This document shows positions 11,226 through 21,781 of a stretch of 63,744 nt of DNA, piece by piece. Made by a program: the position numbers and the translations under genes. This stretch comes from Rickettsiales bacterium. Its GTDB lineage: Bacteria > Pseudomonadota > Alphaproteobacteria > Rickettsiales > UBA6187. The stretch spans positions 1 to 63,744 of the forward strand of contig JAOIVE010000005.1 in the NCBI GenBank assembly GCA_028223895.1, read 5' to 3'. The notes beneath the pieces are model-generated. The model saw only the letters and a program-made list of their open reading frames with translations. It had not been told where the DNA came from and made no database searches. Within the stretch, counting starts at the first letter, position 1. Each line of letters begins with the position of its first letter.

Positions 11226-11765
11226 ATGTCACTATTGCCACTAGTTTATGCGCCTAACAAGATTTTTCAGGAAAAAGCACTTCCCGTTGAGAAGGTTGAT
11301 GATGAAATAAGAGAATTAATCGATGATATGTTTGAAACTTTATATTTTGAACAGGCGGTGGGCATAGGCGCTAATATGGTTGGCATATTAAGGCGCATTG
11401 CAATAGTTGATATGTATGAAGACGGCAAACCAAATCCATATGTTTTTATAAATCCTGAAATTACTTACAGGTCAAAAGAAACGCAGACATTTGAAGAGGC
11501 GTCTATTTGCTATAGAGGTATTTCTGCTAAAATCACCCGCCCATCTTCAATAAAGGTAAAATATCTCGATAAAGAAGGAAAAAATCAGGAGCTTGAAGCA
11601 AATGGCTTTTTTGCAAGTGTAATCCAGCATGAGATAGACTATTTAGATGGTAAGGTATATCTTGATTATTTATCTAAAATGAAGCGCGATATGCTGCTTA
11701 AAAAGATGGATAAATATATAAAAATGCATCCGCCGCATATACATTCTGCAAGCTGTAATCACTAG
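11226..11765 (+). CDS. Peptide deformylase-like protein with degenerate motifs 1 and 2
   Basis: PDF fold signature with QHEIDYLDG; GIGANMVG and EASIC replace GxGLAAxQ and EGCLS. Confidence 0.85.
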   Translation: MSLLPLVYAPNKIFQEKALPVEKVDDEIRELIDDMFETLYFEQAVGIGANMVGILRRIAIVDMYEDGKPNPYVFINPEITYRSKETQTFEEASICYRGISAKITRPSSIKVKYLDKEGKNQELEANGFFASVIQHEIDYLDGKVYLDYLSKMKRDMLLKKMDKYIKMHPPHIHSASCNH

Positions 11766-11801
11766 ACACGGTCTTTTAATTTCTTAATTTTAAAATCAAT
11801 T

Positions 11802-11834
11802 TGTAATATAACTGTAATATTTGTGGGTTATAAA
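11802..11834 (+). promoter_or_regulatory. Candidate activator box TGTAAT-N5-TGTAAT-N10-TATAAA
   Basis: Hexamers at 11802 and 11813, TATAAA at 11829; ORF-track TTG start at 11821 overlaps this -10, so ATG 11869 is preferred. Confidence 0.5.
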
Positions 11835-11868
11835 TACTATTTTAATAAATATTTTAAAGGTTAATTTT

Positions 11869-13188
11869 ATGAGCAGTAATCGTGAATATACAGAAAGTCA
11901 TACTGAAGAAACACAAGGAGAGCAATTTGATTTTAGATGGCTGGTCTTGCCCCAAGGCGCTAATGATGAAATGCAAAGAGAAATTCTTAAGCTTCAGGAA
12001 AGTTCAAGCTTAATTAATAAATTGCCTGAAAAGGCAAAGAGCCTCATCTATTCAGATGAGGAATTAAATCCAAGAGAAATATTATTTAAGCATTATAAAT
12101 ATTTATATAATAAAATAATAGAAAAATATATGGTTGGAGAAAGAGTTGAAGGCGCTGAAAGCGCGAGTTTAAAGAGCGTTAATTTATGGGGCATTGATTT
12201 AAGTAATGTTAATTTAAAACATGCTGATTTAGGATATGCATTTTTAGAAAATGCTAATTTAGAAAATGCTAATTTAGGATATGCATTTTTAGAAAATGCT
12301 AATTTAGAAAATGCTAATTTAGAAAATGCTAATTTAGAAAATGCTAGGTTAAGGAATGCTAATTTAGGAAAGGCTAATTTAAGAAAGGCTAAGTTAGAAA
12401 ATGCTAAGTTAAGGAATGCTAATCTAACAGAAGTTCAAATAACAAGCCTTTGCTTCACAAATGCTCGTTTCGAAGGTGTTAATTTAACGGGTGCTGACTT
12501 ACAAAGAGTACATATTACTGAAAATACTGGTCATTTAGCAGGCGCTAATCTAAGCAGAACAATATTTTTTTCTGCGAGAAAACTTCTGGTTGCAAGAAGT
12601 GTATCAAGAGCAATATTAATAGATTGTGATTTTACAAATGGAATCACTGAATCAGATAAGCAGAAATTAAAACAAAAAGGTGCAATCTTAACACCTCTTG
12701 ATCTTGTAGAATTTATCGCTGATAAATCAAGAATCATTATTTATGATGATAATAATTATTATGGTTTAGCAGAAAATACAATTAATGATCAACACATAAA
12801 TGAATTTATTGAGCAGTTAAAAAACGGTGCTTATGACCCATTATGTAAGAAGTATGATGTTGGAATTTTAAAAGAAACGCTTAATCGCACTAAAGAGGTA
12901 TTGGAGCATAGTAAGAAAAAGAGAGAATCTTTTCTTGAAGATAAGAATTGTCCAGAACGGGACAAAGAACCTATACAAAAAGAAATCGACCATTTAAAAG
13001 AATCGTTAGATGTTATTCAAACAAAAATTGATGAAAAGAAAGAGCAGTCTGTGCCAGCAGCAGATGGCGCCGCTGAAGAAGAAGAGCGTTCGTCAGTTGC
13101 AGAAGACACAACATGGAAAGATCGTGTTAGTGAGCAAAGAAAGCAAAAAGAAGAAGGCGAAAATATAGGTCGTGCACATTCAGGTTAG
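11869..13188 (+). CDS. Pentapeptide-repeat protein with charged C-terminal tail; candidate effector
   Basis: Repeats of A(N/D)L(E/G)(N/Y): LENANLENANLGYAFLENANLENANLENANLENARLRNANL. Confidence 0.9.
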   Translation: MSSNREYTESHTEETQGEQFDFRWLVLPQGANDEMQREILKLQESSSLINKLPEKAKSLIYSDEELNPREILFKHYKYLYNKIIEKYMVGERVEGAESASLKSVNLWGIDLSNVNLKHADLGYAFLENANLENANLGYAFLENANLENANLENANLENARLRNANLGKANLRKAKLENAKLRNANLTEVQITSLCFTNARFEGVNLTGADLQRVHITENTGHLAGANLSRTIFFSARKLLVARSVSRAILIDCDFTNGITESDKQKLKQKGAILTPLDLVEFIADKSRIIIYDDNNYYGLAENTINDQHINEFIEQLKNGAYDPLCKKYDVGILKETLNRTKEVLEHSKKKRESFLEDKNCPERDKEPIQKEIDHLKESLDVIQTKIDEKKEQSVPAADGAAEEEERSSVAEDTTWKDRVSEQRKQKEEGENIGRAHSG

Positions 13189-13189
13189 T

Positions 13190-14650
13190 TTACAAAATCT
13201 CATATTCACGCTCAGATAAATCAGCAAGATTGCGTATGCGCTTCTCTAAAGGTTCGCCATAAAGAGAAGTGCTATATGATCCCAAATTAAGGGTTATCTG
13301 ATCTTCGTCGATTTGTAGATTTGTTTCTTTTAATACACCAAAATGGCTGCAGCTTATGCTTCTGCCCAGACGTATTGCTGAGCCTATTATTTTGGCTTTT
13401 AGAAATCTTTGAGGGCTTAAAAGATTCTGGATTTTGCTGACAATTTTTTTATCCATAACATTGCTATAGCGAAAATATAGGGCGTTGGCCAAAAATAAAC
13501 GCCCCTTATGGCTAATTCCCATCAAAGAGGAATCCATAATGCGCCGATATGCCATTTCTGCACGATATTCAGTGTTTTCATATGAAGAAATGTCATGCAA
13601 CAAACAGGCCGCCAAGCGTAATCTGCGACCTTTTGGTGATTCATTTGCAAATAATGGTGACATCCATTGAAATAATTCATATCCATAATCAGGATCTTTA
13701 AGCATTATTCTGGTAATATCTATACAGCCGGAAATTAAAGGATCTTCTTTCTTTTGGCTGCTGGAAAGCTGGTCATATAAATATCCTTCACGTATGCCAT
13801 ATGCAGAAAAAGTTATATTTTCCGGATTACCCATTTCAATAATTTTTCTTAAGATTAATATTGTAAATGGTAAAAACTCAACACGCTTGCTTGATATTCT
13901 GGGTATATTTTTTAATCTTGATGTGGTCATCCGACCAATTTCATCAAGTGTTTTGATAAAATCATCTTTAGTGACAGTATAGTTGTTGATAACTTTAAGT
14001 GGATATCCCACTTTTTCCATATGTACTTTGGCAATATTACGAAAAGCGCCACCTACAAGATAAAGGTCTTTTCCATTTAGGGTTTTATCTAAAGGAAATT
14101 TTTGCAGATGTTGCTCAATTATAGATTTTTGTTCTTCTAAGGAAGATTTAGCAGTGCATATACGCAAAGGCCCGATAGGATAAGAGGCTTTTTCTTTGAT
14201 TGCATGATTTTTTATAGATGCCAGCTCAAGGCTTCCTCCTCCTAAATCTGCTACAACACCTTTAGAACCAGGTATTGAAGATAATATTCCATATCCGGCA
14301 AGCTCTGCTTCTTTTTCTCCTTCTATTATCTGGACTTCAATTTTATGCTCTTTCTCGATTTCTTTTACAAAGTCTCTGCCATCTTTAGCATCTCTGACAG
14401 CAGAAGTTGCAATCAGGTGAATTTCAGAAGAGTTCATTATCAATGCAAGCTGAATAAATCTTCTAATAGTCTGTATTGCAAGCGGAACAGCCTCTTCATT
14501 TAGTACGCCTGTGCTATCCATATTTTTTGCAAGTCCGCAAAGCAACTTCTCATTAAATATAGGCATTGGAGCGCGCTTTAATGCGTCATATATAACCAAT
14601 CGAACAGAGTTAGAGCCAATATCTATTATGGCAATTGGATGATTTTCCAT
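13190..14650 (-). CDS. ppx: Exopolyphosphatase / Ppx-GppA family phosphatase
   Basis: PIAIIDIGSNSVRLVIYD, ATSAVRDAKDG, GVVADLGGGSLEL. Confidence 0.93.
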   Translation of the reverse strand: MENHPIAIIDIGSNSVRLVIYDALKRAPMPIFNEKLLCGLAKNMDSTGVLNEEAVPLAIQTIRRFIQLALIMNSSEIHLIATSAVRDAKDGRDFVKEIEKEHKIEVQIIEGEKEAELAGYGILSSIPGSKGVVADLGGGSLELASIKNHAIKEKASYPIGPLRICTAKSSLEEQKSIIEQHLQKFPLDKTLNGKDLYLVGGAFRNIAKVHMEKVGYPLKVINNYTVTKDDFIKTLDEIGRMTTSRLKNIPRISSKRVEFLPFTILILRKIIEMGNPENITFSAYGIREGYLYDQLSSSQKKEDPLISGCIDITRIMLKDPDYGYELFQWMSPLFANESPKGRRLRLAACLLHDISSYENTEYRAEMAYRRIMDSSLMGISHKGRLFLANALYFRYSNVMDKKIVSKIQNLLSPQRFLKAKIIGSAIRLGRSISCSHFGVLKETNLQIDEDQITLNLGSYSTSLYGEPLEKRIRNLADLSEREYEIL

Positions 14651-14722
14651 ATTTATGTTATTTCATCTTTATTAAATCGAATATAGCAATTAAGTAATTT
14701 TCCATTAATTGTAAACTTATAA

Positions 14723-16903
14723 TTAGTCCTTTTTGGGCTTATTTTTTTTATCAAACTTTAAAACTTTATATATTTTATCTTTTTGCTGATCCAAATCAGC
14801 TTTGCTTAAAGCCTTGCCACGCCCTGAAAGGCTGGGGTTGGTCATAAAATATTCATGCGCGCAAAAATCATTATTTGTGCATTCTTCTCTATGATACACA
14901 CCCTTGGAATCAAGGTTCCAGCTTTGCTTTTTATCCTTTATGTTGGCGCTCATAATTTGCCCGATTACCTGCTCGTGAACAGTCTCATTTTCTATTGGAA
15001 CCATAACCTCAACTCTGCCATCAAAATTACGCGGCATCCAGTCAGCTGAAGATATAAATACTTTTGCATCTTTTGAAGGTAATTGATTGCCATTACCAAA
15101 ACAAACAATGCGTGCATGTTCAAGAAATCTTCCCACAATGGTTTTAACGCGGATATTATCAGAAAATCCCTTTATGCCCGGGCGCAAACCGCATATTCCC
15201 CTTATTACAAGATCTATCGAGACGCCAGATTGTGATGCCCTATATAGAGCATCTATAATTTTAGGGTCGGTTATTGCATTTAGCTTAACCCATATATTTG
15301 CCGGCTTACCGTTCTTGGCATGTTCAATTTCCTGATTAATCAGCTCTATAATTTTTTTGCGTAAGTTTATTGGCGATACAATAAGTTTTGAAAAACTTTT
15401 TGGAGCAAGATATCCGGTTAAGTAATTAAATAAGTGCGATGCATCCTGACATAAATCATGATTGCAGGTAAAAAATGAAAGATCAGAATATACTTTTGCC
15501 GTAACCGGATGATAATTGCCGGTTCCAAAATGTACATATGATTTAAGGCCTGATTTCTCACGCCTTACAGTCAATGAAACCTTGGCATGAGTTTTTAATT
15601 CAGCAAAACCAAATACAACTTGCGCGCCAGCTCGCTCTAAATCTCTTGCCCAGCGTATATTTGCCTCTTCATCAAATCTTGCTTTTAGCTCAACTATCAC
15701 AGTTACAGACTTTCCGGCTTCTGCAGCTTCAATTAATGCTTTTACAATTGGCGAGTTATTACTTGTTCGGTAAAGTGTTTGCTTAATTGTAATAACATCA
15801 GGATCTCTTGCCGCCTGTTGCAGGAAGCTTGCTACAACATCAAAAGTTTCGTAAGGATGGTGAATTATTATGTCCTTTGCGGCAATTGCTGCAAAACAAT
15901 CTCCTCCATAGTCACTTATTCTCTCAGGAAATCTTTCACTATATTTGGGAAATTTTAAATCTGAACGCGGAGTATTATATAGGTCATAAACATCGCGCAG
16001 ACCCGGTATTATACTTCTGTCGGATATATCTGATTTAGAAACATTCAGCTCTTTTATAATCATATTTTTCAAGTGACTTGAAGTTGAAGGGCTGACCTTC
16101 AGGCGAATTACACTGCCTCTACGGCGTTTTTTTACAGCGCTTTCAAAGTGACTTACCAAATCTTCGGCTTCATCTTCAATCTCAAGGTCACTATCTCTGG
16201 TGATGCGAATTATACCAAAACCAGTTATTTCATTTTTAGGAAATATAATTTCTTTGAAGATTTCAACCACATCTTCAAGCAGGATGAAGTGAGTATCTTC
16301 ATTGCGTATATTTATGAATCTGTCAAGCTTGCCAGGTAATGGTATTACTGCATCAAGATTTTTATGAATCTTATTGGATTCAAGGCTAACTAAAATTGCC
16401 AGTCCTAAATTAGGTAAAAAAGGAAATGGATGCGCAGGATCAATAGCAATAGGGCTTAATGCAGGAAATAAATTATCAAAGAAATACCCTTCAAGCCACT
16501 TCTTATCGGCTCTGCTAAGATCATTTTTGGAGACTACATATATTGATTCTTTTTTAAGCTCTAATTTTAACTGCGCCCAACAATGTTGCTGATTTTCCGT
16601 AAGATGGGATGTGCGCGACATTATGTGATCAAGTTGCTGTTCAGGAGTTAGCCCATCAAAGCTTCTTGTTTCTATCTTATTTCTAACCTGTTCTTTTAAT
16701 CCTGCAACACGAACCATGAAAAATTCATCAAGGTTACTTGCCGATATTGAAAGGAACTTCACTCTTTCTAGTAAAGGATTATTAGTGTTATTGGCCTCTT
16801 CTAAAACTCTTTCATTAAAGGCAAGCCATGAAAGCTCCCGATTGATAAATCTATCGTAAGGGCGCTCAAAAAATGGTTTAGTCTCTATTTTATTATGTGG
16901 CAA
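14723..16903 (-). CDS. ppk: Polyphosphate kinase 1
   Basis: FINRELSWLAFNERVLEEA, DPDVITIKQTLYRTSNNSPIVKALIEAAEAGKSVTVIVELKARFDEEANI. Confidence 0.96.
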   Translation of the reverse strand: MPHNKIETKPFFERPYDRFINRELSWLAFNERVLEEANNTNNPLLERVKFLSISASNLDEFFMVRVAGLKEQVRNKIETRSFDGLTPEQQLDHIMSRTSHLTENQQHCWAQLKLELKKESIYVVSKNDLSRADKKWLEGYFFDNLFPALSPIAIDPAHPFPFLPNLGLAILVSLESNKIHKNLDAVIPLPGKLDRFINIRNEDTHFILLEDVVEIFKEIIFPKNEITGFGIIRITRDSDLEIEDEAEDLVSHFESAVKKRRRGSVIRLKVSPSTSSHLKNMIIKELNVSKSDISDRSIIPGLRDVYDLYNTPRSDLKFPKYSERFPERISDYGGDCFAAIAAKDIIIHHPYETFDVVASFLQQAARDPDVITIKQTLYRTSNNSPIVKALIEAAEAGKSVTVIVELKARFDEEANIRWARDLERAGAQVVFGFAELKTHAKVSLTVRREKSGLKSYVHFGTGNYHPVTAKVYSDLSFFTCNHDLCQDASHLFNYLTGYLAPKSFSKLIVSPINLRKKIIELINQEIEHAKNGKPANIWVKLNAITDPKIIDALYRASQSGVSIDLVIRGICGLRPGIKGFSDNIRVKTIVGRFLEHARIVCFGNGNQLPSKDAKVFISSADWMPRNFDGRVEVMVPIENETVHEQVIGQIMSANIKDKKQSWNLDSKGVYHREECTNNDFCAHEYFMTNPSLSGRGKALSKADLDQQKDKIYKVLKFDKKNKPKKD

Positions 16904-17003
16904 TATAATCTCTCCTTTAGATAGGACATATTATAGGATATAGTAGCTTCATTATACTTTATTAACAGTGTATAACGAACTAATCAATAGGTTGAAATAT
17001 TTT

Positions 17004-17498
17004 ATGGCAAGGCAATTAATTATATTACGGCATGCGCAGGCAGAAAATGGTTCTGATGATCATTCGCGCGGGCTTACTGATAAGGGAATAAAAGCCAGCA
17101 GAAAAATGGGAGAATATATAAAAGAAATCGGTCTTAAGCCCAGAGAAATAATATGTTCAGATGCATTGCGCACATCTCAAACTGCGGAAAATATATGCAA
17201 ATTTGCAGATATTGATACCGCCATAAATAAATCAAAAAAATTATATCTGGCAACGCCAGGTGAAATTTTAAAGGAAATTGCAAATTTTGGCGACGAGGTG
17301 GATTCACTTATGATTGTGGGGCATAATCCTGGTGTGCATCAATTATGTGCCGGATTGGTTGGAGAAGGAGATCCTCAATTAATACAAAATTTAAGATCGG
17401 GATTTCCAACATGTGCCATGGCAGTTTTATCATTGGATGTCTCGTGGAATAATATGGGAGCGGCGTGCGCATCTTTGGAAGATTTTAGACACTGTTAG
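17004..17498 (+). CDS. SixA-like histidine phosphatase
   Basis: RQLIILRHAQAENGSDDHSRGLTDKGIKASRKMG; VGHNPGVHQL. Confidence 0.88.
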   Translation: MARQLIILRHAQAENGSDDHSRGLTDKGIKASRKMGEYIKEIGLKPREIICSDALRTSQTAENICKFADIDTAINKSKKLYLATPGEILKEIANFGDEVDSLMIVGHNPGVHQLCAGLVGEGDPQLIQNLRSGFPTCAMAVLSLDVSWNNMGAACASLEDFRHC

Positions 17499-17547
17499 TA
17501 AATTAAAATAACTCCAATCTATAGAGTGTTTTTTGCTAACAGTGTCT
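17487..17547. terminator. Perfect 12-bp inverted repeat with internal T-run hairpin
   Basis: agacactgttag (17487-17498) / ctaacagtgtct (17536-17547); inner actcc...gagtgtttttt. Confidence 0.5.
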
Positions 17548-17591
17548 ATTATGATGTTAATTAGTGCTTTACCAAGTAACAACAGTTTGAG

Positions 17592-19016
17592 TTATAATTC
17601 CTGCTTATATATAGTTTTTTCTTCATTTCTTGCATCTTCTTTTTGTCTCCAGCTTGTTTTGCTTTTGTCTGAATCTTTTTCTTGAGTTTGAGACTTTTTC
17701 CACTTTTCAAACTCTTCCTTGATATGAGCTGAGTTTTCAACATAAATTGTCTCGTCCAACTCTTTCATAGTAGGAAAAAGTACTTCATACATCTTATCGC
17801 CACGTTCTTTGGCGTGTGCATGTGCTTCAATAATTAACTTATATGTTTGTCCTTGATCTTTATATTTACCAAGCAAAGAATTTACTGCATCAATAGAAGT
17901 TAAAAAACTATCCAACGGCCTGTCTGGTTGAATATAGAATAAATTTCCACGCCCATGCAGAACAACTTTTTGCTGCACTTTTATGTCGGGCTTGGTGATA
18001 AGAGTTTGCAAAACATTTTTACCAACATCCAATCTTTTTTGTTTTTCACCAAAATCCACTGTCACTACTTCTCTTCCTTCATAGTCATTTTCAATAAAAT
18101 TCAGGATTTCTTTAATCTTTTTACTTTCTGCAGTATTAAATTCAGCAAGGTCTGGTTTTTCACCTAAAGTGAAATCCGGGTTTTCTTCCATAAATCTGAA
18201 AAACAGATCAATATTATTAAAGCCTTCTTCTATAGCTAAAAGATATTTTTTTATATCTTCGTCAGAAAAAATAGGTAAATTTAGACTGGCATAAAATGAA
18301 TAATATTTTTCATTAGAAAATTTCATTAAATTAGGCGTATGTTTTATTGTATAATAACGAAAAAAATCACCAACTTCGTCAATATTCTCTCCTGGACGGC
18401 TATTTAAAATATCAATATAATGTGTTAACTCATGTATTGCTGTTTGCGCTACATAACTAGGTATATTTATACAATCTAAATAAAGCCTGTTGGTGTTTTT
18501 ATCAAAAAGACCTCTGGCTGTGGACGATTCAAGATAATCAGACATTTTATTACCAGAATTTCCCAAAAGAACTATACTGGAATCAGGATCTGCTATGAAT
18601 TTTTCTAATAATTCTTTTCCATCTGGGTCTTTATTTAAAATTTCTAGAGCTGCTTTAAAATTTTCTAATGCGTCTCTTTGGTCTTTTAGCAGCGTGTATT
18701 CTGCAAAAAATATTTTTTCTTCTATTATGCTGAACATGTCCAGCCCTTGAGTAATTTCTTCTGCAGCAGCAAATTACGGCGAGGTCATAGAATCTATAAG
18801 GCTGATAACATTTGTAAGAGCGCTTGCAGTTTTGCCTACAACATTTTCTACTGAAGGTAGATATCCCTCTCTGATAAGAAATTCGCTAAATAAGATAATG
18901 CCTTCAGATGCCAGAAAACCCGCCATAGGACTACTTTCTAAGAATTCTCTTGCTCCTGTATTTTCTAATAATTCTCTTACGCCTGTATTTCCTATAATTT
19001 CTCTTGCGCTTGTCAT
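17592..19016 (-). pseudogene. Putative zincin (HELTH) metallopeptidase-like effector, split by one in-frame TAA (18774-18776)
   Basis: 80-aa and 381-aa ORFs share one frame, 36 sense nt between them; GGAGG RBS only before the upstream ORF; TAIHELTHYIDIL motif. Confidence 0.65.
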
Positions 19017-19221
19017 ACTTCCTCCATTTTTATAATTATCTATTTTTCATATTATATTATTATGCTTAACAATTATTACGACTTTGTTTCAAAATGGAAC
19101 ACATGTCTTAATTACCAAATCTTTTGATCGGCCTAACATTTCCTAAAAAATATAAAACCAAAAATTGAAAGATGTCTGATATTTTAGTATCATGGCGATG
19201 GATTCTATGTCTGGAGAAAAT

Positions 19222-20289
19222 ATGATAATAAAAAAAGTAGCCGTTCTTGGTTTAGGAAAAGTAGGAAAGTTAGTAGCAACTTTATTATCAAATACAGGAT
19301 TTGATGTAACGGGCATTGATAGCGGAGATCTAAAACAGGAATTTTCCTTTGCAGTTAGGTCAGATGATGTGACTAATCGTGATAGATTGCAGAAAATATT
19401 ATATGCGCATGATGCGGTTGTTTCTTGTCTGCCATATCATTTAAATAAGGCTATTGCTGAGGTTGCATGTCAGACAGATACGCATTATTTTGACCTTACA
19501 GAAGATTTTAGCACTACAAACCATATTCGCCAGCTAGCGGCAGATGCAAATATTGTTATGGCGCCGCAATGTGGTCTTGCTCCGGGTTTTATAGGGATAG
19601 TTGGGGCGAGCCTTGCAAAGAAATTCTCAAAAATACGTTCAATTGAATTGCGTGTTGGTGCGCTTCCACAGCATCCAAAAGGTGATCTTGGATATGCATT
19701 TAACTGGTCGGCTGAAGGTGTGGTAAATGAGTATCTTAATGATTGCCAGGTTATAAAAGACGGATCTATAAAAATGGTGCCATCAATGCAGGATCTGGAA
19801 AATATTGTCATACAAGGCAGAAGTCTTGAGGCATTTACAACATCTGGCGGTTTGGGAACTATGTGTGAAACATATGATGGCAAGGTTGAAGAGTTAAATT
19901 ATAAAACTATGCGATATCCGGGTCATATGAAATTAATGCGTTTTTATTTTCATGAATTAATGATGAAAAAAGACAGAATAAAAGCCGGCGAAATATTAGT
20001 TAATGCAAAACCTCCGGTAAATGATGATATTGTTTATGTGCATGCAGCAGTAGAAGGCTATAAAGGTGATAATTTATTCAGAGATGAATTTGTGAAATCC
20101 TATAAACCAATAGATATAGATGGGGAATCGTGGCGCGCAATATCCTGGACAACAGCGTGCTCGATAGCATCGGTGGTAGAGATGGTGGCACGAGAGGAGC
20201 TTGCAACAAAAGGATTTATAAAACAGGAAGAAATATTGCTGGAAGATTTTTTAGCTACAAGAAACGGGGGATATTACAATGCTCAGTGA
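19222..20289 (+). CDS. Saccharopine dehydrogenase-family protein (in-frame start possible at 19192)
   Basis: KKVAVLGLGKVGKLVATLLSNTGFDVTGID; MAPQCGLAPGFIGIVGASLAKKF. Confidence 0.85.
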   Translation: MIIKKVAVLGLGKVGKLVATLLSNTGFDVTGIDSGDLKQEFSFAVRSDDVTNRDRLQKILYAHDAVVSCLPYHLNKAIAEVACQTDTHYFDLTEDFSTTNHIRQLAADANIVMAPQCGLAPGFIGIVGASLAKKFSKIRSIELRVGALPQHPKGDLGYAFNWSAEGVVNEYLNDCQVIKDGSIKMVPSMQDLENIVIQGRSLEAFTTSGGLGTMCETYDGKVEELNYKTMRYPGHMKLMRFYFHELMMKKDRIKAGEILVNAKPPVNDDIVYVHAAVEGYKGDNLFRDEFVKSYKPIDIDGESWRAISWTTACSIASVVEMVAREELATKGFIKQEEILLEDFLATRNGGYYNAQ

Positions 20290-21781
20290 AATTTTAAGTG
20301 AAATGAATATTGACATATCAGAGTATCTTGATGGTGACTTAGCGGTTTTTTCTCCCATTGATGGCGGCAAGATAGCGTCTGTAAAAACCGATAGTAAAAA
20401 TGATCTTGATAGTAAAATTTTAAACTCGCAGATATCTTTTGAGCAATGGCAGGATGTGCCAGCACCTAAAAGAGGTGAGCTTATAAGAATATTTGGTCAG
20501 ATCTTGCGCAAAGTAAAAAAACCACTTGGAAAATTAGTAACACTTGAATGTGGAAAAATACTTGCCGAAGGTGAGGGTGAAGTTCAGGAAATGATAGATA
20601 TTTGCGATTATGCGGTTGGGTTATCGCGCATGATTGGCGGTCTTACATTACCTTCAGAAAGACCGGATCACATAATGCAGGAAAATTGGCTGCCTTTAGG
20701 GCCAGTCGGTGTGATTAGTGCATTTAATTTTCCGGTTGCCGTATGGGCGTGGAATTTTTCTTTAGCAATAATATGTGGAAATAGCGTTATATGGAAGCCA
20801 TCGGAGAAGACTCCAATTACTGCACTGGTATGTCATAAATTATTTGAGCGCGCTGTTAGTAGATATAAGGGTGAGGTTCCCGAATGGTTGTCACAAATCA
20901 CAATAGGTCAGCGCAATATAGGCGAGCAAATGGTTGATGATAACCGTATAAGGCTGATAAGCGCAACTGGAAGCTGTGCAATGGGCAAACAGGTAGCATC
21001 GCGTGCAGCAAACAGATTAGCCAGAACATTACTGGAGCTTGGAGGAAATAACGCAGCAATTATAACTCCTTCAGCCGATATGAAAGTTGTTCTGCCATCT
21101 ATATTATTTGGCGCAGTTGGTACGGCAGGGCAAAGATGTACCTCAACAAGACGCGTTTTTGTACATGAATCAATAAAGGATAAATTCTTCAAAAGCCTAA
21201 AAGATGCATATAAAAATTTAGATGGCAAAGTTGGTGATCCATTCATGCAAAGCAGCCTTATCGGGCCATTGATAGATAAGGATTCATTTAAAAATATGCA
21301 GAAAACTGTGAAGATATTAAGTAAGCATTGCGTTGAATATGTTGGTGGAGATAGACTTCTGCAAAGTGAGTGCCCAGATGCATATTATGTTAATCCTGTG
21401 CTGGCGCTTATGAATGAGCAGATTGATATAGTAAAACAAGAGACATTTGCTCCAATACTTTATGTTATGCCATATACAAATTTAGAAGATGCTATGAAAT
21501 TACATAATGATGTTGCTCAAGGCCTTTCTTCGGCAATATTTACCAGCGAAATAAAAGAGGCTGAATATTTCAAAAAATATAGTGATTGCGGGATAGCGAA
21601 CGTAAATATAGGTACTTCTGGGGCAGAAATTGGTGGTGCTTTTGGTGGTGAAAAGGAAACTGGTGGCGGGCGTGAATCAGGTTCTGACAGTTGGAAAATA
21701 TATATGAGAAGACAAACAAGTACAAGCTATATAGGGCAGGAAGCTCCAGCTTTAGCTCAAGGTATAAAATTTAAGATATAG
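20279..21781 (+). CDS. Aldehyde dehydrogenase family 7 (alpha-aminoadipic semialdehyde dehydrogenase-like)
   Basis: GPVGVISAFNFPVAVWAWN, LLELGGNNAAIITPSAD, GTAGQRCTSTRR; overlaps upstream gene by 11 nt. Confidence 0.9.
   Translation: MLSEILSEMNIDISEYLDGDLAVFSPIDGGKIASVKTDSKNDLDSKILNSQISFEQWQDVPAPKRGELIRIFGQILRKVKKPLGKLVTLECGKILAEGEGEVQEMIDICDYAVGLSRMIGGLTLPSERPDHIMQENWLPLGPVGVISAFNFPVAVWAWNFSLAIICGNSVIWKPSEKTPITALVCHKLFERAVSRYKGEVPEWLSQITIGQRNIGEQMVDDNRIRLISATGSCAMGKQVASRAANRLARTLLELGGNNAAIITPSADMKVVLPSILFGAVGTAGQRCTSTRRVFVHESIKDKFFKSLKDAYKNLDGKVGDPFMQSSLIGPLIDKDSFKNMQKTVKILSKHCVEYVGGDRLLQSECPDAYYVNPVLALMNEQIDIVKQETFAPILYVMPYTNLEDAMKLHNDVAQGLSSAIFTSEIKEAEYFKKYSDCGIANVNIGTSGAEIGGAFGGEKETGGGRESGSDSWKIYMRRQTSTSYIGQEAPALAQGIKFKI

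Noticed and set aside
11821-11868. N-terminal extension of the pentapeptide ORF (MWVINTILINILKVNF)
   Set aside because: Starts at TTG and overlaps the proposed -10; ATG at 11869 is the more likely start.
19017-19090. Possible 11-bp repeat box upstream of the split HELTH gene (cgtaataattgttaagc)
   Set aside because: The best half-sites are 9 bp apart and the 11-bp register is a poor match.
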